A stretch of 64,000 nucleotides of DNA, from contig CM056734.1 in assembly GCA_029844215.1 (NCBI GenBank), positions 20,036,501-20,100,500 of the forward strand, written 5' to 3'. The DNA comes from Przewalskia tangutica (lineage: Eukaryota > Streptophyta > Magnoliopsida > Solanales > Solanaceae). The position numbers and the translations under genes are program-made. The notes under the pieces were generated by a model. The model saw only the letters and a list, made by a program, of their open reading frames with translations, ran no database searches and had not been told where the DNA came from. Of the stretch, positions 10,955-22,079 are shown one piece after another (the first letter of the stretch is position 1; each line of letters opens with the position of its first letter).

Positions 10955-11140
10955 TAAATACCATACTTAATTAACACTTATCATCATGAATAGGAGTAAT
11001 TGTTTGTCCAAACAAAGAAAAAAAAGCAAATAAAACTACCCAAAATTCGTATAAACTTAGTTAATTAGTGACAATAGTAGCTTATTTGTTACACTACAAT
11101 GCTTACATGCAACAGAAAGATAAGAAACAAAAATTCTAAT
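10955..11140. other. AT-rich spacer
   Basis: Nothing recognisable. Confidence 0.3.
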
Positions 11141-11143
11141 CTG

Positions 11144-11407
11144 CTAGTTGATACGTAAAAAAAGCTTCAAAAAATCAAAACACTGCACAGAGTTAATTAG
11201 TCCTATGATGATGTTTCTCCGCTTTGGCTTTTGTTTTTCTCTAACAAAGCCCACCATATCTTCTTCTGCAAAAACTACAACATCTTCAATATTGCACGAA
11301 TCACAATCACCATATAGATGTTTATGATAGGCATAGCAATTAGAACTACTACATCTTGCACATGGACTTCTTGGCGCAGTCATCAAGAAAGAATAGAATA
11401 TAGACAA
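11144..11407 (-). CDS. small cysteine-containing ORF, unknown
   Basis: An 87-codon minus-strand frame begins MSIFYSFLMTAPRSPCARC and includes CYAYHKHLYGDCDSC and a basic KQKPKRR segment. A TATA-like TATTATAAATAAA lies about 40-50 bp upstream of its start. A shorter overlapping upstream ATG frame (ATGGCGATACAT) would compete for translation. I recognise no family. It could be a small expressed gene or chance. Confidence 0.2.
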   Translation of the reverse strand: MSIFYSFLMTAPRSPCARCSSSNCYAYHKHLYGDCDSCNIEDVVVFAEEDMVGFVREKQKPKRRNIIIGLINSVQCFDFLKLFLRIN

Positions 11408-11579
11408 TGCTGTTATGTATCGCCATTGAAAGAATTATGAACGTTTATTTATAATACCTGAATTTATTATAATCCTAGATGGATAAGGAGTCTACTGTAT
11501 TTAGACATTATCGGTTAATAGTCGCGTCTCCCAATCCAAACATATTTGGGACTTGCAAACTTCACAACGTTTAGTTAAT

Positions 11580-11670
11580 CACTTAATCTAATTCTAAGAT
11601 TCACTATTAAAAAATTAGAGGCATTAGTTAATCTAATTCTAATATTCAATATTAAAAAAATAAAGGAGGC
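11580..11670. repeat. imperfect direct repeat
   Basis: TTAATCTAATTCTAAGATTC and a close variant about 45 bp on, each followed by ATTAAAAAA. A short local duplication in non-coding DNA. Confidence 0.5.
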
Positions 11671-11751
11671 GTTTTCATAGGCTATTTAAGTTAAGAATGC
11701 TTTTTTGAGATTTTTAGCCATCACTAATTAATGAGAAATAAATACAAGAAT

Positions 11752-12939
11752 TGTTGGTGTTACAGTGGATGTATGGAATAATATACAACTATCACTAGTG
11801 CTTAGAAATGATAATCAATTACAATTTCAATATAATAGGCTTGAAGCCTAATATAAGTTGTCACAACATGAATAAGTGTTGATGATCTTGATCTTCGGTC
11901 TTTGATCCTTCCTTGAAATCTTGAGATGTTGGTTGAAACTGCAGCAAGCCCCTTGAGAACAACAATAACAATGTGTTTAGAATCTGGAAATATAACAACA
12001 TAATTGGCTTGCTGAGTCGACCAAATTCTTGATCTATCCTTAAGATAATATTGCCCTGTATATCCTTTCAACGGTGTAATGACAACTTATCTCCCAAGAT
12101 AAAACAACAATCAAACAAATGAGCAAAGGGAACTCAAGTGTTCGCTAGAATAGAAGGATCTTTGAGTGTGTAAGATTGCAAGAAAGTAAGAGATTTCATC
12201 AAATCTGAAATCATCCAAGTGTAGAGAGTATTTCTCTTGTGTTTGTCCTTGTACTCCTCAAATATGAAAATAAGGCTTGATTATATAATGTAAGGAAAAG
12301 AAGAGGTGTTAATGAGTGTTAATGACTATTAAGAGGCTGTTTAAGAGGCTCAATGAAGAGCCAAAACGTTCAGGAATAAGTGTCCAACGTTCCAACAATG
12401 ACATTAAACTCTGAAAAATGCCCGCAGCGCCGTGGCCCTGCAGCCTGGCGCCGCGACGTTGGTTTTCCAGAACCTTCAGAGACCAAACTGTAATTATAAT
12501 AAAGTTTGGGTCCAAAAAGATAATGTCAGAACAGCCCAATCAGCCCGCGAACCACGACCCGGCACGGACCGGACGGGTGTGGGCCTAGTCTCGAACCCAA
12601 GCACACCTAGGTCCTCCCTCCTTCAAACACATGGGTTACCCCTTGGTGTCCCAATCCCTTATTCAGTTTTGAGGCTTATATTATGAACAAATCTTCCTTT
12701 TCCTACCGATGTGGTAGATTTGTCCCACACCACTCTTCCATGTCTCAAACACCTTACTTCGCGGACCAATATCTCTTTCATTTCTCAATGGAATTTGACG
12801 ATTCTTGACCCTACGATTATCTACTCACTTAGTAGATTACACACGTGCAAAGAACCAGATTCTCTAACATGTGAAACTATGATGTTTAAGTCATTGAAGA
12901 TGGGCGGACCCAACCTCCACCAAAGACAAATTTCCAACA
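11752..12939 (-). repeat. copia LTR, left (3' LTR)
   Basis: 1188 bp, TGTTGGTGTTAC to AAATTTCCAACA as written on plus. It matches 20478-21645 over its length with scattered substitutions and small indels. It holds a GC-rich module at 12421-12465. Confidence 0.85.
12421..12465. repeat. GC-rich module in copia LTR
   Basis: GCAGCGCCGTGGCCCTGCAG followed by CCTGGCGCCGCGACG: two GCGCC-containing arms around a CTGCAG centre. The partner LTR has the same module at 21121-21166. Confidence 0.75.
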
Positions 12940-12999
12940 ATCCCCTCTTGGAAGAGATTTTGGTGCACACACATGGTGCCTTCTTTCAGCAATCTTTTT

Positions 13000-15900
13000 G
13001 GTGGAACAATGTTGCATCTGGAGAGGTAGCCGGAGCTTTGAACCTTCCATAGTAGAATACCATCGAACATATTTACTGCGCGGTGAACGTGATGTCTTGA
13101 ACCGTCAGTGTTTAGTATATGCCAAGACAATGGTATCAACACAACACCTTTCCTACTCAATTTTTCTCTGTGTTCTGTCCGTCGTGGGCCGTGGACACCC
13201 TTGGATTCTTAAGTGCGTTCATTTGAGGCGGCCTGTCCTCGCACTTAAATAGGTGGTCTCCTACAAGGTATTCTGCAATACCTAGCTTCACAAGCGTTAG
13301 GAACCATTAAAAGTTTCTCCTAACCTAACCTCAACTGTTGAGGATCATTAAAGGTTTTGGAAGCTTAACTTTTACCCCCTCTGCAGGTCACACTTAATGT
13401 CTATCACGGGAATAGCTTTGGATTATGTTTCTTAAAAACCATTATCCAAAGTGTTATTGCTTTCATCGAAATGCTCAACTGAACCTTTACAGTTTAGTTT
13501 TCCCATTGAACCTTATCCCTGGGATCTCCAGTCCGTAAGGCTGGGTGTCCACTATATCAGTTCTTATTGATTGGGTTTTAAGCCAATTCCCCTAGACATG
13601 CAGAACCCTTGATCTGTGAAGGTCTACTATATTCTCTTTTGATTAGTAATCAAGGAAGTGTTACCCGTGAAGATAAACTGTCATTTGGTCTTATGTCTGT
13701 GACAGATATGTCCAGCGCCGTCATTCGTGCTCTCACATTGTCAAACTAGAGCAGACACGAGTAACTCCCAAGAAGGGACATCCTCTAGAGGATTTTCCTA
13801 AGACACACTATGCACATTTGGTGTTCTTCAGGCCTTATGTCCAGTTTACATCATTTTGTTCTCCCAGAACCACTGGTCATCAAGAATATTATAAATCATA
13901 GATAGGTGAATAATTCAGATGTCGTCATATCTGACTTAACACCTTCTGTTGATCATTTTCAGAATCACGAGTGGACCTTAGTTCAACTGGTTCTTCTGTT
14001 ATGAACCAAGACCAGGTCAATTGCAGTGTGACCTGAGCATATCTCTCCTGGCATAAATGTGCACCATGATTTCAAATCCATTGGTGACTTCAACGAGACT
14101 GTCAAGCTCCTCATAGAGGAGTTTGGAATCTGACCAGTCCGTTAGATGTCTTAGGGATTCCAAACCTAAGATGTCATATGCAATACCTATATCCTTTCAT
14201 GTTAAAACATATATTTCAGGAGAAATGTTTTGTGCCAAACTTTTGGTCCGTTTCAGCCCGCACAGAGATTTGATAAGCCGATAGACTTTCTTCTCTTTCC
14301 TGGAACCTCAAACCCCTCGGGTTGTTCCGTATTACTTTCTTCTTCCTCTTTCGGACTTTTGTTTTTCCAACTGTTGGCTTTTTAACATCAGAGTCAATGT
14401 TGTTGTAGTCAGATTTATTGTTTCTGTTCTTTCTGAAACTCCCAGGACCAAAATGTAGACATTTCCGGGACCATAAGGGATTTTAGGAAGAAACCCAACA
14501 GTACTCAAACCCAATTCTCTGGTTTAAGAAGATTGTCTCAACATCCATGTCACGCCGCACAACGATGACCCTGGATGTTAAGTTGTTCACATAGGAACAC
14601 ATGTCTTGGTAGCTGAGTCCTTATACTTGTCAATAGATCTATCTACTTTTATAACCCACAGGTTCTTTTCCCGGAGGAAGATCTTCATGCACATAAGTAT
14701 GGTTTTATCCGACGGAATCTATTTCTATAGCTTATTTCCAAAGCAACGCTTCTGGAGATGACAATTCTCAATTTGTCCATGGTTTATTCTTAACCATATA
14801 AGCTAGATGACCTGGAACAAGTCTCTGTCCCATAATTTGCTCCGGTTTGGTTCAACATCTAGAATCCCTGAGTTCTGTAGATTTGGAACATTAAGTTCCG
14901 GATAGCCAGCAACTTTGGAGTCCTGTAGATCTGGAATATCTCGTTGCGTAAAATCAGGCCCTCGCGAGTTCTTGTTAACCTCGAGCAATTACTTATTTTT
15001 CCTCTTCAAGGAAAGCTAACTTCAAAGAATTCAGAACTCCAGGGAGGCGCCGCGGCTCCAAAATTTGGCCTGTTCAGCGTCGTGGCCCTGCAGAGAGGCA
15101 CCGCGGTGCAAAAACTTCAGAGATTTTCTGACGTCGCCGGCGCCGTGGCCCTTCACGGCTTCGCAGCGTTTCTGACTCATTTCATCTTTGTTCTTCAACA
15201 AAGGATGCAATACGTTGTATCATCATCAATTAAGATCACAACGTACTTGTCTCCCCCCTCTATTTGTACAAACTTTAAATCACCCAAGTAGGTGTTACTA
15301 AGTTATAGATGAGCGGTGCTTCTTTCTCTAATCCTTTGATGGAACGGAAAGGTGATTTTGCATCTTCGCCTACCTCACATTCATTTGAGAGTTTATATCG
15401 ACAGACGACAACAATCTTAATTTTGTTGGCTTTTGAATGACTTTCTATTAAACGTGTCTTAATCTATGATGACATATATGCACGCATTACAAATATATCA
15501 TCCACTTGACTACAGTTTTACTGTATCACTTTTAGATATTATCGACCTGTGGGACATGAGGCGAAAACTCAAGCCATATTGTCCAACAACGTCAAAGACA
15601 TCAAGTTTAGGACATGTATCACCTCTCTTAAGAGTGATCAAATTCCTTAAGTCCTTTTGAGGAAAACTTCTTCAACTTATTCTATTTGAAGGTAGCGTTG
15701 CTTCACATTAACAACCTTTTGCCCGTGGTTAGGGCATAACTGGATCATATGCGATCTAGACTCTCTGGCCCACTCCAGTTGTCTTGGCAGACTGAGTGTT
15801 CAATTTCATTTCAGCCTATCTCTTGGCCTTCAGATCATTCTAGATCTGGAAATTCTGGCCCACTCCAGTTGCCCGTAGGCTTTGTATAACTGAGTGTCCA

Positions 15901-16086
15901 ATACTATCCTGTCAAAAGACGGATCTTCTGTCAGAAACGGTGACAAGATTGTCTCTAGTCCTCTAGTCTTTGTCTTTAGTCCTCTTCCCTTGCTTAGGAT
16001 TATCCATAAATTTAATTTATTACAATCTAAGTCCATATCTTTTAGGTCATTATTTATAACAGTCCAATATTTAAACGGGAAGGTAA
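13000..16086 (-). pseudogene. copia pol remnants (RT region)
   Basis: Minus-strand reading near 14550-14500 gives MDVETIFLN, a decayed copia RT block (family form MDVKTAFLN). Near 14340-14235 it gives GFEVPGKEKKVYRLIKSLCG, a copia RT signature. Stops and frameshifts break up everything else. RNase H should lie near 13000-14000 and integrase above 15300, but I could not read them with confidence. A GC-rich module interrupts at 15041-15170. Confidence 0.6.
15041..15170. repeat. GC-rich module cluster inside copia pol
   Basis: Three modules in 130 bp: GGAGGCGCCGCGGCTCC, then CAGCGTCGTGGCCCTGCAG with GAGGCACCGCGGTGC, then GTCGCCGGCGCCGTGGCCC. It lies on the 5' side (minus reading) of the RT block. 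Confidence 0.7.
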
Positions 16087-17278
16087 GTGAGTGTTATACC
16101 CCGTAGTTTCGGAGTATGTATGTGAGGACGTACATACGAATGTATACGCCCTAATTAGGGTAAAAATGAAAGAATTGTTTTCCGACGGAAATTATTCCGA
16201 ACCTTGTGAAGGAAACTTTTCAATATTTTTACGATTATGGAATTTTTCCGAGAGATAAAATATTTTGGACCAATATGAGGGCGACATGTGTCACCCTAAG
16301 AGCCATGTGGACGATTTTTTTCTAGACAAGTGGCCAAAAGTCTTGCATGGAAAATGCATGGCAAGTTGGACGTTTTTTTGCAATTAGTGGGCAAGTCAAA
16401 TTGTCAAGGTCTTGCATGGCATTTGTGGGACAAGTGGAGAAAGGAACCTATACAAACACATTTATACCATACACATGTTTCAATCCTAACCCTTGGTTGT
16501 ACTATATAAACCCCTTTAGTTGATGAAAATCTTCCACACTTACAACATTTCAAGACTTGAAAATATTTCTCTCCCTTTCCTAGTGTTCTCGTCCAAACCC
16601 CCCTTTACTTGAGCAAATGTTGTCCAAAAATTCTTAAACTTCTAAGTGTTCTTCCTTAATGTATTAGGAAGATTATTAACCAAGAGTTAGACAAATTTCA
16701 CACCCCTAGCCTCAAAAAAACCCCCCTTGGCCGAGAGTGGGCAGATTTTCGGGACTGTTTTGGACAGATTTTTTTAGTCCAATTTGAAAGGGAATATCTC
16801 CTAGCATATTAGGAGTTTTTGGGTGTTTCAAAAGCCTAAAATGAAGTTCGTCGAGTCTAGTTTCCAACGCAACAAACTTCTCATCGATAGGATACTGGAG
16901 TAGAGAGTTATCGACGTTACAAGTTCAGCTGACGAAGCAGTGGCTAAAAATCTGGACAGTCACGTTTTTTTGGGCTATTTTGAGGTAATGAACCTTAACC
17001 TCTTTGTGAAGTTGATTATTATGTATATATGGATATTATACATATATTGGAAGTATATTATGGACTATAAGATATAAAGAAAGATTTGAATCTTGTTAAG
17101 ATGTTAAAAGAAGAATTGGCACATTATCCATTAAAATGGTAAAAATGTATCCATTACTTACTAAGAGATTAACAACAAAGGAACTATAACTTATAATAAG
17201 ATTGGAATATAAGTTGAAGGACTAATGAAGTAAGTGGATAAGTAAAATTGTAAAAGTTGGCCAAGGACCCCAACTTAA

Positions 17279-17355
17279 GGACCGTATCTACTTTGGACCG
17301 TATCTACTTTGGACCGTACTTACTTTGGACCGTATTTACTTTGAACTGTATTTAC
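17279..17355. repeat. 16-bp tandem repeat
   Basis: About five copies of GGACCGTATCTACTTT with small changes, inside the solo gypsy LTR. Confidence 0.8.
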
Positions 17356-17357
17356 AT

Positions 17358-17682
17358 TATTGTTATGAAGTAGAGATTGTTAATCGCGTTCCGTTTGGGC
17401 GTGTTATCCCCTTCTTTTATTATTGTTGTTATGAAAGAGAGATTGTTAATCGCGTTCCGTTTGAGCGTGTTATCCCATTCTTTTATTATTGTTGTTATGA
17501 ATGAGAGATTGTTAATCGCGTTCCGTTTGGGCGTGTTATCCCCTTCTTTTATTATTGTTGTTATGAAGGAGAGATTGTTAATCGCGTTCCGTTTGGGCGT
17601 GTTATCCCCTTCTTTTATTATTGTTGTTATGAAGGAGAGATTGTTAATCGCGTTCCGTTTGGGCGTGTTATCCCCTTCTTTA
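17358..17682. repeat. 66-bp tandem repeat, about 5 copies
   Basis: Units carry GAGATTGTTAATCGCGTTCC and TTATCCCCTTCTTTTATT. Because 66 is a multiple of three, a plus-strand frame stays open with a 22-residue repeat (LLIAFRLGVLSPSF). There is no sign it is a gene. Copies 3-5 are nearly identical, so amplification was recent or is ongoing. Confidence 0.9.
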
Positions 17683-18954
17683 AATTTCGGTATTATTGCA
17701 CCTTAATTATAGTATGTTAATTACGGTTATCGGACCTTGGGAAATGTGGAAAATTGAGTAGAAACGGGGGAGGTGCTGCCGAATTTTCCGAAAGAAATGG
17801 AACATTGTTCTTAGAAATATCCTACGAAGAGATCTAGAGGTTAATAGACGTTTCATGGCCATTATAGGTGGAAGTACTACGAGTAGCGTATTCTACTTGA
17901 AGGGTGAAAAAGGACTAGCAAGGTTATAGTACTTTGGAGCGTTTTGCTAAATTGTCGATAATCGTCGCGAGGTATGTGAACCTCTTCCTATCCTTTCTAG
18001 CATGATTATTTTGAACTATGTAGTACGGTAGACGTACGTGTGCTAAACGAATTTGGTTGGTTTAAAACATAAAGTGTTATAATGGCTTTATGGGAAGTTA
18101 ATTATAACAACTTTATGTAGGTAAAATAATGGTTTATTGATTTTTAAAAAGATAAGAGACTTGACTTATATTTGACTTGATTTGATATGTGAAGAACTTG
18201 AATTGTGTGGAAAGTTGTGAAACCTCATTCGTGAGTAATGAGTACTTGGTCTTGAATAATAATGTTATATTGATTTCGGAAATGAGAATAAGTATCGAAC
18301 AAACCACTGCAGCGTTAATAAAGGAAAATATATTGACAAATAATTAATATTATTAAAACAAGTAGAAACCTCCATCTGCATAGAAGCTAAGATAAGACAA
18401 AATTGTATTATATTTCCTAGATCATGGTTGCTTTAATAAGGTCATTAATAACAAGTATTGATTTTTCTTAAATTCCAAAGTAAGGAACTTGTTTTCTAAA
18501 AGAAAAGTGACTTGAGAATTTGAAGTGTTTTTGTTTAAAAGAGAAGGCATGCCTTTGTCTTAAGTTGGTTTAAAAAGAAGGTATGGAAATTGTTTTGGCT
18601 CACTTAAAAAGATAGTTACTCTATTTTGATACTACGGGTATCGTGTGACTTTTGTGAAAGAAATTGATCTTTTTAAAGAGTTAAAATATGTAGTACCTTG
18701 GGGTTAAAACCCGGATTTGTTGACATGAAATGAAAGCACCTGGTGTGAGTAACTTGCCTATGTTTTGTGATAGCCTTGTAATACTTTCTTGTTGGCTTGA
18801 TAAAGTGAACATGTTATGATGCTACGTGCGTTAGTGTCTTGTGATGTTGTGTAAGGGGGGTTTTCTTGTTGTGCTTATGTTGTTTAACGATAAGCCCGTT
18901 GTCTTTAGTATTATATCACTTACCCCACGACTTGTTATGATGTCGGGGTTAAGG

Positions 18955-19165
18955 CCCGTCACGAGGAATACCTCATGCGGGTCCATGGGACCTATCAGAG
19001 TGCGGAGTTCGGGATTGTGGTGCGAGGAATACCTCATGCGGTCTATGTGGCCACGCGGTGCGGAGTCGGGGCGATCTGGGGTTAGCTGCCTGCGATGCGA
19101 GAATACCTCATGCGGGCTATGTGGCCTATGCGAGCTGCGGGAGTTCCAGACTAGACGCGCACAAT
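18955..19165. repeat. degenerate repeat of about 65 bp in the gypsy LTR
   Basis: Three copies of GAGGAATACCTCATGCGG or close forms, spaced about 65 bp. The same motif is repeated in the LTRs at 43735-43975 and 51125-51370 (inverse form CCGCATGAGGTATTC). Confidence 0.7.
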
Positions 19166-19994
19166 GATCTGCGCGAGTGGCTCGACCGATCATTTGGCGG
19201 TGTAGAAAGACCTCGTGATACAATTTTATAGCATTGTTGGTACGGTGGGTTCTAGTAGTCGGCTATGCCTTCATACTTACCCCGTACGATTTTATTATGA
19301 CACAGGTGGGACCTAGTGTTCATGTGTATTCCTTGGTGTTTTATATCATGGACTGCCGGCAGTGAGGAAGGAATTCTACGGGCATGATTGATATGGTGGG
19401 CATGAGACCCATGGTTATATTTGAGTGATGACTTTGAGGGCGTGAGTCCCTGACTTGACATGACTGCTTACATATTGTATATCGTAAATTGGTTATCATA
19501 CATGTCTCCTGTTTTATATAGACTATTATGACTTCATTTACGATTTTCGCCACATACTTGGTACATGTTATCGACCTCCTTGGCTGCGTTCATCTGCGTA
19601 GAGGTACATCAGTCGTTGATCCTCGCTCGTAGGATCACAATTCAGCGTTTTGGGAAGCTCCGTTTCTCCGGAGGCTTATTTTTTGGTATGATTCCCTGAG
19701 ATTGTAGGTACTTGTACATTCAGGGGTATGGCGGGGCCCTGTCCCATCATAGTTGTTATAGAAATTCTTAGAGGTCTGTAGTACTGTTGTGGGCAGGGTT
19801 GTAAAGGATGTAACTGTTCAAGTTTTGGTATATATATACATGCCGAAAGACGACTTTTCTTTGGATAGACTGTTCTTATTTTGCACTGTTTCATGTTTGC
19901 AAGTTTATATTCCGCTAGTTACTCTGATGTATGTCTATTTGGGTGCCCGGGTAAGGCACCAGTCACGGGCCCGGGAACGGGTCGTGACAGTGAG

Positions 19995-20477
19995 ATTAAA
20001 CTCCTGAATTTAAAGTATAAGGAATATAATTTTCTTGCACCATTTTCATATTCATATCCTTATTTTATTTAGACGTGATTTAATCTTCTTATTGACAAAG
20101 AGGAAAGTTTACTTAACTCATACCTTTGGGATTTGGCCCACGTTCGTCACGTGTCCAAATTCTCCTTACCATAAGATGGAGGCTTCCTGCTACAAGATGA
20201 ACCATCATCTCCAGCCTTCTCCTCAAGTTCCAATTGACATCTTCCACCTTTGTAGACACTGGTTTACACCACTCTCGGGAGCGGTGACAACAACTCTTCT
20301 TTGACCCTTAGCCTTGCCAACAAGACTATCAACATTATCTTTCAAGTTAAAGATCAATCATTGAGATCTCACCTTTGACGAAAATAGATTTGTAACTATC
20401 GTCAAAGAGAGACCCAAACTTGGACCAGAATTATTGGCCCTCCTCTTTCTAGCACTAGTACAATATTATCTTAAGAC
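19995..20477 (-). other. copia internal region next to its 5' LTR
   Basis: Belongs to the minus-strand copia element. No readable gag or primer-binding site remains. Confidence 0.4.
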
Positions 20478-21645
20478 TGTTGGTGTTACAGTGGATGTAT
20501 GAGAATAGTATACAACTATCACTAGTGCTTAGAAAGGATAATCAATTACAATTTTAATATAATAGGCTTGAAGACTAACGTCAGTTGTCACAACATGAAT
20601 AAGTGTTGATGATATTGATCTTCGATCTTTGATCCTTCATTTAAGTCTTGAGATGTTGGTTGAAACTACAGCAAGCCCCTTGAGAAAACAATAACAATGT
20701 GTTTAAAATCTGGAAATATAACAACATAATTGGCTTGTTGAGTTGACCAAATTCTTGATATATCCTTAAGATAATATTGCCCAGTATATCCTTTCAACGG
20801 TGTAATGACAACTCATCTCTCAAGATAAAACAACTATCAAACAAATGAGCAAAGAGAACTCAAGTGTTCGCTAGAATAGAATGATCTTTGAGTGTGTAAG
20901 ATTGCAAGAAAGGAAGAGATTTCATCAAATCTGAAATCATAGTGTAGAGAGTATTTCTCTTGTGTTTGTTCTTGTACTCCTCAAATATGAAAATAAGGCT
21001 TGATTATATAGTGTAAGGAAGAGATGAGGTGTTAATGACTATTAAGAGGCTGTTTAAGAGCCAAAACGTTCAGGAATAAGTGCCCAACATTCCAATAACT
21101 TAATGACAACTCTGAAAAATGCCCGCAGCGTCGTGGCCCTGCAGCCTGGCGCTGCGGCGTTGGTTTTCCAGAACCTTCAGGGACCAAACTATAATTATAA
21201 TTAAGTCTGGGTCCAAAAAGATAATATCAGAACAACCCAATCAGCCCGCGACCCATGACCCGACCCGGGTGGTGGTGGCGCGTGTGTTGGCCTAGTCTCG
21301 AACCCAAGCACATCTAGGTCTTCCCTCCTTCAAACACGTGGGTTACCCCTTGGGGTCCCAATCCCTTATTCATTTTTGAGGCTTATATTATGAACAAATC
21401 TTCTTTTTCCACCGATGTGGCAGATTTATCCCACACCACTCTTTCATGTCTCAAACACCTTACTTCGCGGACCAATATCTCTTCAATTTCTCAATGAAAT
21501 TTGACGATTCTTGGCCCTACGATCATATACTCACTTAGTAGATTACACACGTGTAAAGAACCAGGTTCTCCAATTTGTGGAACCATGATGTTTAAGTCAT
21601 TGAAGATGAGCGGACTCAACCTCCACCAAAGGCAAATTTCCAACA
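20478..21645 (-). repeat. copia LTR, right (5' LTR)
   Basis: 1168 bp, direct repeat of 11752-12939, with TSD AGAAT immediately after. Contains the GC-rich module. Confidence 0.85.
21121..21166. repeat. GC-rich module in copia LTR, second copy
   Basis: GCAGCGTCGTGGCCCTGCAG then CCTGGCGCTGCGGCG, orthologous to the module at 12421. It differs mainly by C-to-T-type changes. Confidence 0.7.
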
Positions 21646-21743
21646 AGAATAACATATCTTTTTAAATATTATAATTATAGCAAGTTTTATAACAAAAATT
21701 GCATTTAGAAAATAAATATGAGATAAATTTCCATTAGTACATT

Positions 21744-22057
21744 ACAACAACAACATATCCAGTGAAATCTCACAGCGTGGGGTCTGAGGAGGGTAGAGTG
21801 TAAGCAGACCTTACCGTTACCTTAGTAGGTAGATCGGATGTTTCCGAGAGACCCTCGGCTCAAGACAACGCACAAGCACAAGTAAAGTAAGACAAACAAA
21901 GCTACTAAGCCATGATAGCGAATTCTGAAGAAAAAAACAATAACTAATGCATGTAAATAAGACAAATAAAATACACATATCACCATAAATCAAACGACAT
22001 GGGACTATAAAGAAATAATGTGTCTACTAGTATGATAGACTAAGCAGACCTACAATA
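21744..22057 (-). mobile_element. LINE 3'-tail copy
   Basis: Matches the 3' tail of the LINE at 3494-3850: ACAACAACATATCCAGTGAA, then AGGGTAGAGTGTAAGCAGAC, then GTCTACTAGTATGATAG. Only the non-coding 3' part is present, so this is a severely 5'-truncated insertion. No clear TSD. Confidence 0.7.
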
Positions 22058-22079
22058 ATAGCACTACAACTATCAATTT

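Larger units (their letters stand above)
16092..19989 (+). mobile_element. solo gypsy LTR, 3.9 kb
   Basis: Starts TGTTATACCCCGTA and ends ACGGGTCGTGACA, with TSD GTGAG at 16087-16091 and 19990-19994. It is the same family as the 2.5-kb LTRs at 43125 and 50515, which have these termini in the opposite orientation, but it is about 1.4 kb longer. It contains a 16-bp tandem repeat, a 66-bp tandem repeat and a GC-richer cluster of ACCTCATGCGG words. It sits inside the copia element, so it is younger than its host. Confidence 0.88.
11752..21645 (-). mobile_element. copia LTR retrotransposon with nested solo LTR
   Basis: Two long direct repeats (11752-12939 and 20478-21645) bound the element, with TSD AGAAT at 11747-11751 and 21646-21650. 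Orientation is minus: a polypurine tract (AAGAGGGGAT, read on minus) abuts the left LTR, and decayed RT reads on minus. No tRNA-like primer site is seen next to the right LTR. Removing the nested 3.9-kb LTR leaves about 6.0 kb. The coding region is heavily mutated, so the element is old. Confidence 0.85.

Noticed and set aside
17377..17706. 109-codon plus-strand frame in the gypsy solo LTR
   Set aside because: It is produced by a 66-bp tandem repeat whose unit length is a multiple of three; no gene context.
18831..19223. 130-codon minus-strand frame
   Set aside because: It is the reverse reading of the repeated ACCTCATGCGG words of the gypsy LTR.
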